A stretch of 64,000 nucleotides of DNA from Janthinobacterium lividum (GTDB lineage Bacteria; Pseudomonadota; Gammaproteobacteria; Burkholderiales; Burkholderiaceae_D), in assembly GCF_034424625.1 (NCBI RefSeq), contig NZ_CP139976.1, forward strand, positions 868,001 to 932,000, read 5' to 3'. Positions 1-8,139 of the stretch are shown in pieces (within the stretch, counting starts at the first letter, position 1; the number at the start of each line of letters is the position of its first letter). The translations under genes and the position numbers were made by a program. The notes under the pieces were generated by a model. The model was given only the letters and a program-made list of their open reading frames with translations. It did not search any database and was not told where the DNA came from.

Positions 1-38
1 CCTAGCCGGCCAGCGGCGTTATCCCCGAAACCTCCTTG

Positions 39-61
39 GGCCGCGCGAGCGGCCTTTTTTT
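39..61 (+). terminator. Rho-independent terminator of an upstream gene
   Basis: A perfect 6-bp GC stem (GGCCGC, loop GCGA, GCGGCC) is followed directly by seven T residues. It lies before the first gene, so it should end a transcript entering from the left edge. Confidence 0.85.
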
Positions 62-90
62 GCGCCAGGCGGCCGGTGCACGGTGCGCGC

Positions 91-96
91 TACAAT
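91..96 (+). promoter_or_regulatory. -10 hexamer TACAAT close to the transporter start
   Basis: TACAAT matches the sigma-70 -10 consensus at five of six positions. It ends only 8 bases before the ATG at 105, so transcription would begin almost at the start codon and the mRNA would be nearly leaderless. No convincing -35 box was seen. Confidence 0.4.
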
Positions 97-104
97 GGCG
101 CTCC

Positions 105-1058
105 ATGCTGACCATCCTCGCCATCACCTTTCCCTTTTTCGCCCTGGTGCTGTGCGGCTACCTGGCCGTGCGGCGCAAGCTGCTGCCGCTGGCCGCCATC
201 GGCGGCTTGAACAGTTTTGTCCTGTACTTCGCGTTGCCCTGCATGCTGTACCGCTTCGGCGCCGCCACGCCCATCGCGCAGCTGCTCGACGCCAGCGTGT
301 TCGGCGTCTACCTGCTGTGCGCGCTGATCATGGTGGGCGTCACCATGGCCATGACCCTGAGCCACCGCATCGACTGGAACAACGCCGCCTTCGGTGCGCT
401 GGTGGCGGCCTTCCCGAATACGGGCTTCATGGGCGTGCCCCTGCTATTGACCTTGCTCGGCCCCCGTTCGTCTGGTCCCGTCATCGTCACCATCGTCGTC
501 GACATGTTGATTACCAGCTCGCTGTGCATCGCCCTGTCGCGCATCGGCAGCGGCGGCGCGCACGGCAGCCGCGCCGCCGTCGTCAATGCCATGAAAGGCA
601 TGGCCGGCAATCCGATGCCGTGGGCGATCGTGCTCGGTGCCTTGTCGTCGTGGCTGGAACTGGCCTTGCCCAAGCCGTTGATGCAGACGGTGGGCCTGCT
701 GGCCGACGCCGCCTCGCCTGTCGCCTTGTTTACCATCGGCGCCGTGCTGGCCCGTTCGCAAATGAGCACGAGCGACCCCGCGCCCCTGGGAGAATATGTG
801 CCCGTGGCGCTGAAAAAACTGCTGCTGCATCCGCTGCTGGTGTGGGGCATCGGCCACGCGGCCATCGCGCTGGGCGCGCCGCTCGATCCGTTCGCGCTGA
901 CCTGCATGGTGCTGGTGGCTTGCCTGCCCAGCGCCAGCAACGTCTCGCTGCTGTCGGAACGCTTCGGCGCGAATACTGCGCGCATCGCCCGCATCATTCT
1001 GGTCTCGACGGCGCTGTCGTTCCTGACGTTTTCGGCGGCCGTCAGCTGGCTGGCGTGA
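105..1058 (+). CDS. AEC family transporter (auxin efflux carrier-like permease)
   Basis: This 317-residue inner-membrane protein is almost entirely hydrophobic helices. It has the two-half layout of AEC (PF03547) permeases, with a central break near the Gly/Pro-rich GNPMPW segment and a typical length for the family. Members export or import small carboxylates or auxin-like acids; the substrate cannot be read from sequence. The ATG at 105 is preferred over an upstream ATG at 36 because 36 would add a non-membrane Arg-rich tail and lies inside the terminator. The last 26 codons are copied three more times downstream, and the gene converges on the PaiB-like gene. Confidence 0.85.
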   Translation: MLTILAITFPFFALVLCGYLAVRRKLLPLAAIGGLNSFVLYFALPCMLYRFGAATPIAQLLDASVFGVYLLCALIMVGVTMAMTLSHRIDWNNAAFGALVAAFPNTGFMGVPLLLTLLGPRSSGPVIVTIVVDMLITSSLCIALSRIGSGGAHGSRAAVVNAMKGMAGNPMPWAIVLGALSSWLELALPKPLMQTVGLLADAASPVALFTIGAVLARSQMSTSDPAPLGEYVPVALKKLLLHPLLVWGIGHAAIALGAPLDPFALTCMVLVACLPSASNVSLLSERFGANTARIARIILVSTALSFLTFSAAVSWLA

Positions 1059-1483
1059 GGGTGGCCGAGTGGCACCGGGCCTCGCCGCGCGCCTTGCGCA
1101 TCATCGTGAGCACAGCGCAGCGCGCATCGCCCGCATCATTTTAGTGTCGACGGCGCTGTCGTTCCTGACGTTTTCGGCGGCCGTCAGCTGGCTGGCGTGA
1201 GGGTGGCCGAGTGGCACCGGGCCTCGCCGCGCGCCTTGCGCATCATCGTGAGCACTGCGCGGCGCGCATCGCCCGCATCATTCTGGTCTCGACGGCGCTG
1301 TCGTTTTTGACGTTTTCGGCAGCCGTCAGCTGGCTGGCGTGAGGGTGACTCGTTGGCCCGGGCCACGCCGCGCGCCTTGCGCATCATCGTGAGCACTGCG
1401 CGGCGCGCATCGCCCGCATCATTCTGGTCTCGACGGCGCTGTCGTTTCTAACGTTTTCAGCGGCCGTCAGCTGGCTGGCGTGA
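981..1483 (+). repeat. Tandem 142-bp array derived from the transporter 3' end
   Basis: Four copies of a 78-bp block carry the last 25 or so codons and stop of the transporter. They begin at 981, 1123, 1265 and 1406, so the period is 142, 142 and 141 bp; the stops are at 1056-1058, 1198-1200, 1340-1342 and 1481-1483. Spacers of about 63 bp are also shared and themselves read ALRIIVSTA, like ARIILVSTAL of the gene end. Copies differ by a few substitutions. The last copy also contains the stop codon of the convergent PaiB-like gene. This explains the 408-bp gap between the two genes, and no other gene was seen there. Confidence 0.9.
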
Positions 1484-2120
1484 CGTTGGCGGCGATCAGC
1501 GCGCCCAGGGCCTGCGCCGCACCGGGCTGGTTGTCCAGCGCCAGGCCATGCGCCATGCTGGCCTGGTCCTGCATGCTGCGGTTCTGTCCCAGCTTCCATT
1601 TTCCCGTGATGCGCGTGAGGGGGATTTCGATGCCGACGATGGCTTTCAAGAGTTTCCCGATATAGCCGGCCGGCGCATCGGCCACCTGCCATGGCGCGGC
1701 TAGCCCCGCTTCATGGCGCGCCGTCAGCCGCTCCACCAATCCCAGCAGCCACGCCGCATCGTCGATGGCGCGCAAGGGGCCGTGGGCATGCACCACGGCG
1801 TAATTGAAGGTAGGGACTTCCTTGCCGCTGCGCTGCTTTTCCGCATACCAGGCGGGCGTGATGTAGGCGTGCGGCCCCTGGAAAATCACCATGCATTCAT
1901 CGTTCCCGCCGGCCCCGCGCCACAGCGGATTGGTGCGCGCCACGTGGGCGCGCAGGATGCCGAACGGGGCCTCGGGCGTGGGCGCGGCGATCTCGAACGG
2001 CAGATGGTCGGCGCACAGGCCATAGTCGCCATGGCGCACCAGCGCGCCCAGCGGATGCGCGGCGATCAGGCCATGCAGCACGTCGAGGCGCTCTTCGCGA
2101 AAGCTGGCGGGCGTGTACAT
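1467..2120 (-). CDS. PaiB-like FMN-binding negative transcriptional regulator
   Basis: This 217-residue protein matches the PaiB family (FMN_bind_2): N-terminal MYTPASF, then HLPFE, GHVARTNP-like and FQGPHAYITPAWY segments typical of this split-barrel flavin-binding fold. PaiB of Bacillus is linked to repression of sporulation and protease genes, but in proteobacteria the role is unproven, so regulator is a family name only. It directly abuts the OsmC-like gene upstream with no intergenic base, indicating an operon. Its last residues TPAS and its stop lie in the tandem repeat shared with the convergent transporter gene. Confidence 0.85.
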   Translation of the reverse strand: MYTPASFREERLDVLHGLIAAHPLGALVRHGDYGLCADHLPFEIAAPTPEAPFGILRAHVARTNPLWRGAGGNDECMVIFQGPHAYITPAWYAEKQRSGKEVPTFNYAVVHAHGPLRAIDDAAWLLGLVERLTARHEAGLAAPWQVADAPAGYIGKLLKAIVGIEIPLTRITGKWKLGQNRSMQDQASMAHGLALDNQPGAAQALGALIAANVTPAS

Positions 2121-2582
2121 CTAGTGCGCTCCTTCCACGACCACGTCGGCCGTCAGCGAATTGGCGATGTAGCAGCGCTCGTGTGCGTCGTGGTGCAGGG
2201 CCGCCAGCGCGTCGGGCGAGGGCGGCGTTCCCGCGAAGGCGATGCGCGGACGCAGAACGATGCGCGTCATGGCCAGGCGGCCTTGTGCATTCTTGCCCAG
2301 TTCGCCGACGGCATCGTCGCGGTAGTCGTCGATGACGTAGCCGCGCTGCGCCGCCAGCGACAGGAAGAACAGCATGTGGCAGCTCGACGTGGCGGCCACC
2401 AGCGCTTCTTCCGGATCGATATTTTCCGCCACCGACATGGGCAGGGGCACGGACAGGGGCGACGACGAGGCGGCTACCGTCAGGCCGCCGTCGAACTGCC
2501 ATGCATGGCCACGGCTGTAGCGCTGGCTGGCGAAATCCTGGCCGTCGCGCTGCCAGGCGACGGTGGCGAAAAACTGATGCAT
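2121..2582 (-). CDS. OsmC family peroxiredoxin-like protein
   Basis: OsmC/Ohr proteins are cytoplasmic thiol peroxidases that reduce organic hydroperoxides. This 153-residue protein has the two family cysteines, C68 in ATSSCHM and C137 in HERCYIAN, in the expected spacing. The start at 2582 has a GGAG ribosome site five bases upstream; an in-frame start 11 codons earlier lacks one. It heads an operon with the PaiB-like gene and is divergent from a MocR regulator, which is the likely controller. Confidence 0.85.
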   Translation of the reverse strand: MHQFFATVAWQRDGQDFASQRYSRGHAWQFDGGLTVAASSSPLSVPLPMSVAENIDPEEALVAATSSCHMLFFLSLAAQRGYVIDDYRDDAVGELGKNAQGRLAMTRIVLRPRIAFAGTPPSPDALAALHHDAHERCYIANSLTADVVVEGAH

Positions 2583-2628
2583 GGGTGCTCCGCAAGAGTA
2601 GAAGGGATGTGCCATCTTAGCGTCAGTC

Positions 2629-2673
2629 TTGGCTATTTAAAACAGCCAATAAGTGCTATCTTTAAGCTACCAA
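2629..2673. promoter_or_regulatory. Divergent regulatory region with inverted and direct repeats
   Basis: The gap between the OsmC-like gene and the MocR gene holds a perfect inverted repeat TTGGCT-N9-AGCCAA (2629-2649). It also holds three direct repeats of the type GCTAnnnn at 2632, 2655 and 2666, spaced 23 and 11 bp, about two helical turns and one. MocR regulators are known to bind direct repeats in divergent promoters, so this is a likely operator. Binding itself is inferred. Confidence 0.5.
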
Positions 2674-2688
2674 TTCAAGAGCGCCACC

Positions 2689-4173
2689 ATGCCAGCATCC
2701 CACCTGCACCAGATCATCGCCGCCTTGCCGCTGCAGCGCGGCGCCAGCGAGCCGCTGTTTCGCCAGCTGTATGCGGCCATCAAGGCGGCCATCCTCGATG
2801 GCCGCATGAGTCCCGGCATGCAGTTGCCGCCCACGCGCGAGTTTTGCCGCCTGCTGGCCGTGTCGCGCCAGACGGTGCTCAATGCATATGCGCTTCTGAC
2901 GGCCGAAGGCTATCTCGACGGCGCCGTGGGGCGGGGCACCTTTGTCAGCATCGACGTCCCCCTGGCAGCGCCGCCCGCCAGGGCGGACGCGCCCGGCCTG
3001 CTGCGGCCCCTGTCGGCGCGCGGGCAGGGCGTGGTGGCGGCCATGCGCCAGGTGGCGTTCCACCGGGGGCCGTTGCGCGCTTTCCGTGTCGGCATGCCGC
3101 GCATCGACCACTTCCCGTTCGACGTGTGGAACCGCCTGGAAGCGCGGCGCTGGCGCCGGCCCGACCACCATTTCGGCTACAGCGACCCGGCCGGTTACCT
3201 GCCGCTGCGCGAACTGCTGTGCGTGTACTTGAAAGCCTCGCGCGGCGTGCAGTGCACGCCGCAGCAGGTCGTCATCACTTCCGGTTCGCAGCAGGCGCTG
3301 TTCCTGCTGTCGACCATCCTGCTGGCGCCGGGCGACTCGGCCTGGATGGAGTCGCCCGGCTACCGGGGCGCCAGCGGCCCGCTGCGCGCGGCCGGCGCGC
3401 GCGTCTTCCCGGTTCCCGTCGATGCGCAGGGGCTGGACGTGGCGTATGGCGTGGCGCACTGTCCGCAGGCGAAGCTGGCGTACGTGACGCCATCGCACCA
3501 GATGCCGCTGGGCGTGAGCATGAGCTTGCCCCGCCGCCTGGCCCTGCTGGCCTGGGCCGCGCAAAATAAAGCCTGGCTGGTGGAAGACGATTACGACAGC
3601 GAATACCGCTACTCGGGCGCGCCGCTGGCCTCGCTGCAAAGCCTGGACCGGGCCGGCTGCGTGGTGTACGTGGGTACTTTGTCGAAGGTGCTGTTCCCGG
3701 GGCTGCGCCTGGGCTATATGGTGGCGCCGCCCGCGCTGGCCGACGCGCTGGTGCAAGCCAAGGCCGTGATGGACCGGCACACGGCCATCGTGCCGCAGAT
3801 GGCGCTGGCCGACTTCATCGCCGAAGGGCACTTTGGCCGGCATATCCGCCGCACGCGCGACAGCAATGCCGAACGGCGCGACCTGCTGATGCGCGGTATC
3901 GCGCGCGAACTGGGCGACCAGCTCGCGTGCGGCCCGGCCGACAGCGGCCTGGAACTGTGCGCGTATTTTCGCGCCGGCCACGATGAGGATACCGTCGCGC
4001 GCGCAGGGCTGGAACATGGCATCGAATTGCGTCCGCTGGGCCACTATGCGGATCCGGCGGCAGGCCCGGAGTGTGTCACGCCACGCGGGCTGCTGCTGGG
4101 CTTTGCGGCGATTCCCCCGGCCGAGATGGCGCACGGCTTGCAGGAACTGGGCCGCATCCTGCGCGGCCGATAA
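2689..4173 (+). CDS. MocR/PdxR-type regulator (GntR wHTH fused to aminotransferase domain)
   Basis: This 494-residue protein combines an N-terminal GntR winged helix (residues about 15-80, with LPPTREFCRLLAVSRQTV) with a fold-type I PLP-binding domain (about 120-485). The PLP lysine is in GTLSKVLFPGLRLGY and the aspartate in the VEDDYDSEYRY motif. Length and order are those of MocR proteins, which sense PLP or amino compounds and often control divergent genes. The ATG at 2689 fits the family N terminus. It is transcribed away from the OsmC/PaiB operon, its probable target. Confidence 0.9.
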   Translation: MPASHLHQIIAALPLQRGASEPLFRQLYAAIKAAILDGRMSPGMQLPPTREFCRLLAVSRQTVLNAYALLTAEGYLDGAVGRGTFVSIDVPLAAPPARADAPGLLRPLSARGQGVVAAMRQVAFHRGPLRAFRVGMPRIDHFPFDVWNRLEARRWRRPDHHFGYSDPAGYLPLRELLCVYLKASRGVQCTPQQVVITSGSQQALFLLSTILLAPGDSAWMESPGYRGASGPLRAAGARVFPVPVDAQGLDVAYGVAHCPQAKLAYVTPSHQMPLGVSMSLPRRLALLAWAAQNKAWLVEDDYDSEYRYSGAPLASLQSLDRAGCVVYVGTLSKVLFPGLRLGYMVAPPALADALVQAKAVMDRHTAIVPQMALADFIAEGHFGRHIRRTRDSNAERRDLLMRGIARELGDQLACGPADSGLELCAYFRAGHDEDTVARAGLEHGIELRPLGHYADPAAGPECVTPRGLLLGFAAIPPAEMAHGLQELGRILRGR

Positions 4174-4211
4174 ACTATACTGGGACTTGCCTGCACATGA
4201 AGAACACGACC

Positions 4212-4775
4212 ATGAATATTACCCGCTGCGCCTGGGCCAACCCGGCCAATCCCCGTTATCTCGACTACCACGATACAGAGTGGGGCGTGCCCTGCCACGA
4301 CGAGCGCCGGCTGTTCGAGATGCTGAACCTGGAAGGCGCGCAGGCGGGCCTGAGCTGGGAAACCATCCTCAACAAGCGCGATACCTACCGCACCGCCTTC
4401 GACGGCTGGGATGCTGAAAAAATCGCCGCGTATGGCCGGGACAAGGTGGCGCAGCTGCTCCTTGATCCCGGCATCGTGCGCAACCGCCTGAAGGTGGCGG
4501 CCGCCATCACGAATGCGCAAGCCTACCTGCGCCTGCGCGCGGAAGGGCAGACCCTGGACAGCTTCCTGTGGGCGTATGTCGATGGCCAGCCTATCGTCAA
4601 CAGCTGGCAGCCGGGCGAGTTTCCCGCCAAGACGGCCTTGTCCGACAAACTCTCGAAAGACTTGCTCAAGCGGGGTTTCAAGTTCGTCGGCTCGACCATC
4701 ATCTACGCCTACATGCAGGGCATCGGCATGGTCAATGACCATGCACCCACCTGCTTTTGCCGGGCGGGGCGCTGA
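4212..4775 (+). CDS. tag: DNA-3-methyladenine glycosylase I
   Basis: Tag removes 3-methyladenine from alkylated DNA in base-excision repair. The 187-residue product has the family core (HDTEWGVP, GLSWETILNKR, GFKFVGSTI.YAYMQ.IG) and the four zinc-binding residues: C6, H20, H177 and C181, matching the Cys-His/His-Cys layout of E. coli Tag. A start five codons earlier at 4197 is possible. A TATACT -10-like box lies at 4176-4181, just after the preceding gene. Its stop overlaps the next start in a TGATG arrangement, so the two are translationally coupled. Confidence 0.93.
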   Translation: MNITRCAWANPANPRYLDYHDTEWGVPCHDERRLFEMLNLEGAQAGLSWETILNKRDTYRTAFDGWDAEKIAAYGRDKVAQLLLDPGIVRNRLKVAAAITNAQAYLRLRAEGQTLDSFLWAYVDGQPIVNSWQPGEFPAKTALSDKLSKDLLKRGFKFVGSTIIYAYMQGIGMVNDHAPTCFCRAGR

Positions 4776-6406
4776 TGCGCCGCGCTCTCGTCCTGCTCGA
4801 CACGGATTTTGACGGCGCCCGCTTGCGCGCCGCCTGTGCGGCGCATGGCGGCCGCCGCCTCCATTACATCGCGCTGGCGCCGCGTCCCGTCGATGCGCGC
4901 CACTTGCCCGAGCAGTGGCGTGCACAGTGGCCGCCCTGCGTGCCGGGCCTGCACCGCATGGTGTCGCACGATGGCCTCGTCACGCTCGATGTGCTGATCG
5001 GCGAGCCCGATGCCTGCCTGGCGCAATTGTCGGCGCGAGTCGATGAAGTACACCTGGCCTGGGTGCCCGCAGCCACGCCGGTGCTGGCGCGCCTGATGAT
5101 GGACGGCGCCCGCCTGCAGGCCGTGCACCTGGACGAGGCGCAGCGCGCCGCCCTGCAAAAGAATGGGTTTGTCTTCGACGAGAGCCGCCTGCGCGCCGTG
5201 TTTTATGCGCGGCGCGAAGAGTACGCGGCCGTTACCGTGCCCGAGCGGCGCGCCATCGTCATCGGCGCGGGCGTGGCCGGCGCGGCCGCCTGCGAACGGC
5301 TGGCCGCGCGCGGCTGGAAGGTGACCTTGATCGAGCGCCACGCGCAGCCGGCCAGCGAGGCGTCGGGCAACCTGGCCGGCATCTTCATGCCGCTGATGTC
5401 GAAGGACGACAATATCGCCACGCGCCTGGTGCGCACCGCCTACCTGTACTCGCTGAGCCGCTGGAAAGACCTGGGCGGCATCGGCGCCGCCATCGTGGGT
5501 GTGCAAAGCGGCGTGCTGCACCTGGCGCGCGACGGCGCGCATGCGCAGGTGCAGCGGCAGATCGCCGCCAGTGGCCTGTATCCGCGCGAATTCGCCCGCT
5601 GGCTGGAAGCGCCCGAGGCGAGCGCCATGCTGGGCGCGCCGGCGCCCGATGGTGCCTGGTGGTTCGAGCAGGGCGGCTGGGCGCGCCCGTCTTCCGTCTG
5701 CGCGGCCATGCTGGACGCCTGCGGCGCCTTGCTCACGCGGCGCTTTTCCAGCAGCGCCCTGCGCCTGGAGCGTGGCGATGAGGAATGGCTGGTGCGCGAT
5801 GCGCAAGGCACCTTGATCGCGGCCGCGCCCACCGTCATCCTGGCGGCCGGCACGGGGGCCGTCGATTTCGAGCAGGCGGCGGGCCTGCCGCTGGACGCCG
5901 TGCGCGGCCAGGTCACGCACCTGGCCGAAGGCAGCTTGCCCTCGTTGCCGTTCGTCGTCTGCCGCGAAGCCTACATGACGCCGGCGCACCAGGGTGTCGT
6001 CTGCGTGGGCGCCAGCTACGATGCCGATGCGGACACCGACTTGCGCCCATCGAGCCAGGAAGACAATATTGGGAAGATCGCCGACATCCTGGGCGTCGCC
6101 CCGTTCGATGCGCCGCTGGCGGGCCGCACGGGATTTCGCTGCATGGCGCCGGACCGCCTGCCGCTGGCGGGCGCCTTGCCCGACCCCGGCGTCCCAGGCC
6201 GCTGCGAGCGCCTGCGCGACGTACCGCGCTGGCCTGGCCTGTTTGGTTTGCTCGGTTACGCCTCGCGCGGCCTGATCTGGGCGCCGCTGGCGGCCGAGCT
6301 GCTGGCATGCCAGCTGGAGGGCGAGCCGCTGCCGCTGGAACGTCAGTTGGCAGAGGCGCTCGATCCTGCCCGTTTTTTACTTCGCGAACGCCGCCGCGCT
6401 GCTTGA
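4775..6406 (+). CDS. mnmC: MnmC-like FAD oxidoreductase with degenerate methyltransferase domain
   Basis: MnmC converts cmnm5(s2)U34 of tRNA to nm5 (C-terminal FAD oxidase) and then methylates it to mnm5 (N-terminal domain). The 543-residue product has a clear C-terminal oxidoreductase: GAGVAG at residues 164-169, ERHAQPASEASGNLAG, and FRCMAPDRLPLAG near the end. The first 155 residues align in layout with the methyltransferase half (LHYIAL, WPPCVPGLHR, LDVLIGE), but the usual glycine-rich SAM loop is replaced by LDTDFDGARL and the DGFAP-type catalytic segment by EVHLAWVPA. The domain is also short, so methylation activity is doubtful. The start overlaps the tag stop. Confidence 0.8.
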   Translation: MRRALVLLDTDFDGARLRAACAAHGGRRLHYIALAPRPVDARHLPEQWRAQWPPCVPGLHRMVSHDGLVTLDVLIGEPDACLAQLSARVDEVHLAWVPAATPVLARLMMDGARLQAVHLDEAQRAALQKNGFVFDESRLRAVFYARREEYAAVTVPERRAIVIGAGVAGAAACERLAARGWKVTLIERHAQPASEASGNLAGIFMPLMSKDDNIATRLVRTAYLYSLSRWKDLGGIGAAIVGVQSGVLHLARDGAHAQVQRQIAASGLYPREFARWLEAPEASAMLGAPAPDGAWWFEQGGWARPSSVCAAMLDACGALLTRRFSSSALRLERGDEEWLVRDAQGTLIAAAPTVILAAGTGAVDFEQAAGLPLDAVRGQVTHLAEGSLPSLPFVVCREAYMTPAHQGVVCVGASYDADADTDLRPSSQEDNIGKIADILGVAPFDAPLAGRTGFRCMAPDRLPLAGALPDPGVPGRCERLRDVPRWPGLFGLLGYASRGLIWAPLAAELLACQLEGEPLPLERQLAEALDPARFLLRERRRAA

Positions 6407-6433
6407 GCGTAGGCGCAGAGCAGGCGAGGGCTA

Positions 6434-6496
6434 GGGGCAGACCCCCAACACCGCTGACGCCAAGCCTGGCGCCAACGCGTGTGAGGGTCTGACCCC
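6434..6496. repeat. GGGTCTGACCCC-type palindromic intergenic repeat
   Basis: GGGGCAGACCCCC (6434-6446) and GGGTCTGACCCC (6485-6496) are near-copies of the same palindrome, 38 bp apart, with an internal hairpin around CCAAGCCTGGCGCC. The layout resembles a paired REP element. It follows the mnmC-like gene and could also act as a transcript end. No other copy was found in the window. Confidence 0.5.
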
Positions 6497-6619
6497 ATAC
6501 ACCGACCCCATATACGTTTTTCAGCTTTCCAAACTCTTTTTAATTTGTTTTCCGAACAACATAAGTTCGCTACAGTGGACTCGTGCTGGTTTTTGACGAC
6601 GGAATAAAGAGGTGGAAAG

Positions 6620-7117
6620 ATGGCTGCTGCAGAACTGATTTTCGATCCCCGCGCCGGGCACGGCGAGGCGGCCTTTGACGAGGTACTCAATCTCGCGCGC
6701 GCCCAGGCGCAGGCGCAGGGCTTGCCGTATGCGGGTATCGTCAGCGCGCAGGATGCGTGGCAGCTGGTGCAGGCCGGCAAAGCCGTGCTGGTCGACGTGC
6801 GCACCAACGAGGAACGCACCTTCGTCGGCTACGTGCCGGCCTCGCTGCACGTGGCGTGGGCGACCGGCACGTCCATGAACCGCAATCCCCGCTTTACGCG
6901 CGAACTGGAAGCGAAGGTGGGCGGCAAGAATGCCGTCGTGGTGCTGCTGTGCCGCAGCGGCAAGCGCTCGGCCGCAGCCGCCGAAGCGGCCGCCAAGGCA
7001 GGTTTCACGCATGTCTTCAATATCGCGCAAGGCTTCGAGGGCGACCTCGACGAGCAGCAGCAGCGTGGCCACAGCGGTGGCTGGCGCTGGCATGCGCTGC
7101 CTTGGCTGCAAGATTAA
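6620..7117 (+). CDS. Rhodanese-like sulfurtransferase domain protein
   Basis: The 165-residue protein is a single rhodanese domain: VLVDVRTNEER, FVGYVPASLHV, and the active-site loop CRSGKRS, whose cysteine would carry a persulfide. Rhodaneses move sulfane sulfur between donor and acceptor proteins, which fits its place as first gene of a sulfur cluster with serine acetyltransferase, encapsulin and cysteine desulfurase. An AAGAGGTGGAAAG ribosome site precedes the ATG. It has no export signal, so it is cytoplasmic. Only 19 bases separate it from the next gene. Confidence 0.9.
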   Translation: MAAAELIFDPRAGHGEAAFDEVLNLARAQAQAQGLPYAGIVSAQDAWQLVQAGKAVLVDVRTNEERTFVGYVPASLHVAWATGTSMNRNPRFTRELEAKVGGKNAVVVLLCRSGKRSAAAAEAAAKAGFTHVFNIAQGFEGDLDEQQQRGHSGGWRWHALPWLQD

Positions 7118-7136
7118 CTCTCTTCCCGGGACCACC

Positions 7137-8132
7137 ATGAACCAGCGAGCCATTCCCCCTGTCTCCCTTGCCGCGCAGCCGCAATGGGAACTGCGCCAGA
7201 TCGTCGATGAATTGCGCGCCGTGCGCGAGCAATGGCGCGATGGACTGGCCAGCAATCAGGAGTGCGGCGCGCGCGAATTCCCGTCGCGCCAGCATTTGCA
7301 CGACATCATCAAAGCCCTGTGCGCAGCCCTGTTCCCCATGCGCCTGGGTCCCCTTGACCTGCAGCAGGAGAGCGAGGATTTCTTTGTCGGCCATACGCTC
7401 GACACGACCTTGACGGGGCTGCACGAACAGGTGCGGCGCGAGCTCAGTTACCACGCGCGCCAGCATGGCTTGCAGCAGACGGTCTCCATCGAACAGCAGG
7501 CGCTGGCCATCGTGCAGCGCTTCGCCCGCGCGCTGCCGCGCATCCGCGCCCAGCTCGACACGGACGTGGCGGCCGCCTTCCATGGCGACCCGGCCGCGCA
7601 CAGCGTCGATGAGGTGCTGCTGTGCTATCCGGGCATCCTGGCCATCATCCACTACCGCCTGGCGCACACCCTGTATGCGCTGGGCGCGCCGCTGGTGGCA
7701 CGCATCATCGCCGAAGTGGCCCATTCGCAGACGGGCATCGACATCCACCCGGGCGCCATCATCGGCAGCAGTTTTTTCATCGACCATGGCACCGGCGTGG
7801 TGATCGGCGAGACGGCCATCATCGGCGAACGGGTGCGCATTTATCAAGCCGTGACCCTGGGCGCCAAGCGCTTTCCCGCCGGCGCCGACGGCGTGCTGAA
7901 AAAGGGACTGGCGCGCCATCCCATCGTGCAGGACGACGTGGTCATTTATGCGGGCGCGACGATCCTGGGACGGGTGACCATCGGCCAGGGCTCGGTCATC
8001 GGCGGCAATGTCTGGCTGACCCGCAGCGTGGCGCCCGGCAGCCATGTCACGCAAGCGCATAACCAGCAGGAGGCGCAGGAGCTGCCGGAGTTGCCGGCGC
8101 CATCCCATCCCGCTTTTGCCCACCACCCATGA
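7137..8132 (+). CDS. cysE: Serine O-acetyltransferase (EpsC/CysE type)
   Basis: The enzyme makes O-acetylserine from serine and acetyl-CoA, the carbon acceptor for sulfide in cysteine synthesis. The 331-residue protein has a long alpha-helical N-terminal domain (about 1-200) as in EpsC-type enzymes and a left-handed beta-helix of hexapeptide repeats (about 205-310). The repeats include IDHGTGVVIGE with the catalytic histidine, and QAVTLGAK. The ATG at 7137 is chosen because upstream codons overlap the rhodanese gene and read as Arg/Ser-rich noise. Serine acetyltransferase genes are known companions of family 2A encapsulins. Confidence 0.92.
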   Translation: MNQRAIPPVSLAAQPQWELRQIVDELRAVREQWRDGLASNQECGAREFPSRQHLHDIIKALCAALFPMRLGPLDLQQESEDFFVGHTLDTTLTGLHEQVRRELSYHARQHGLQQTVSIEQQALAIVQRFARALPRIRAQLDTDVAAAFHGDPAAHSVDEVLLCYPGILAIIHYRLAHTLYALGAPLVARIIAEVAHSQTGIDIHPGAIIGSSFFIDHGTGVVIGETAIIGERVRIYQAVTLGAKRFPAGADGVLKKGLARHPIVQDDVVIYAGATILGRVTIGQGSVIGGNVWLTRSVAPGSHVTQAHNQQEAQELPELPAPSHPAFAHHP

Positions 8133-8139
8133 GGACAGC

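Noticed and set aside
1184..1396. Minus-strand frame in the tandem array
   Set aside because: It merely reads through repeat units in antisense; no ribosome site and no independent similarity.
981..1483. Regular repeats and spacers as a CRISPR array
   Set aside because: The repeat unit is 142 bp, the spacers are also alike, and the repeats are coding DNA from the neighbouring gene; no cas genes are present.
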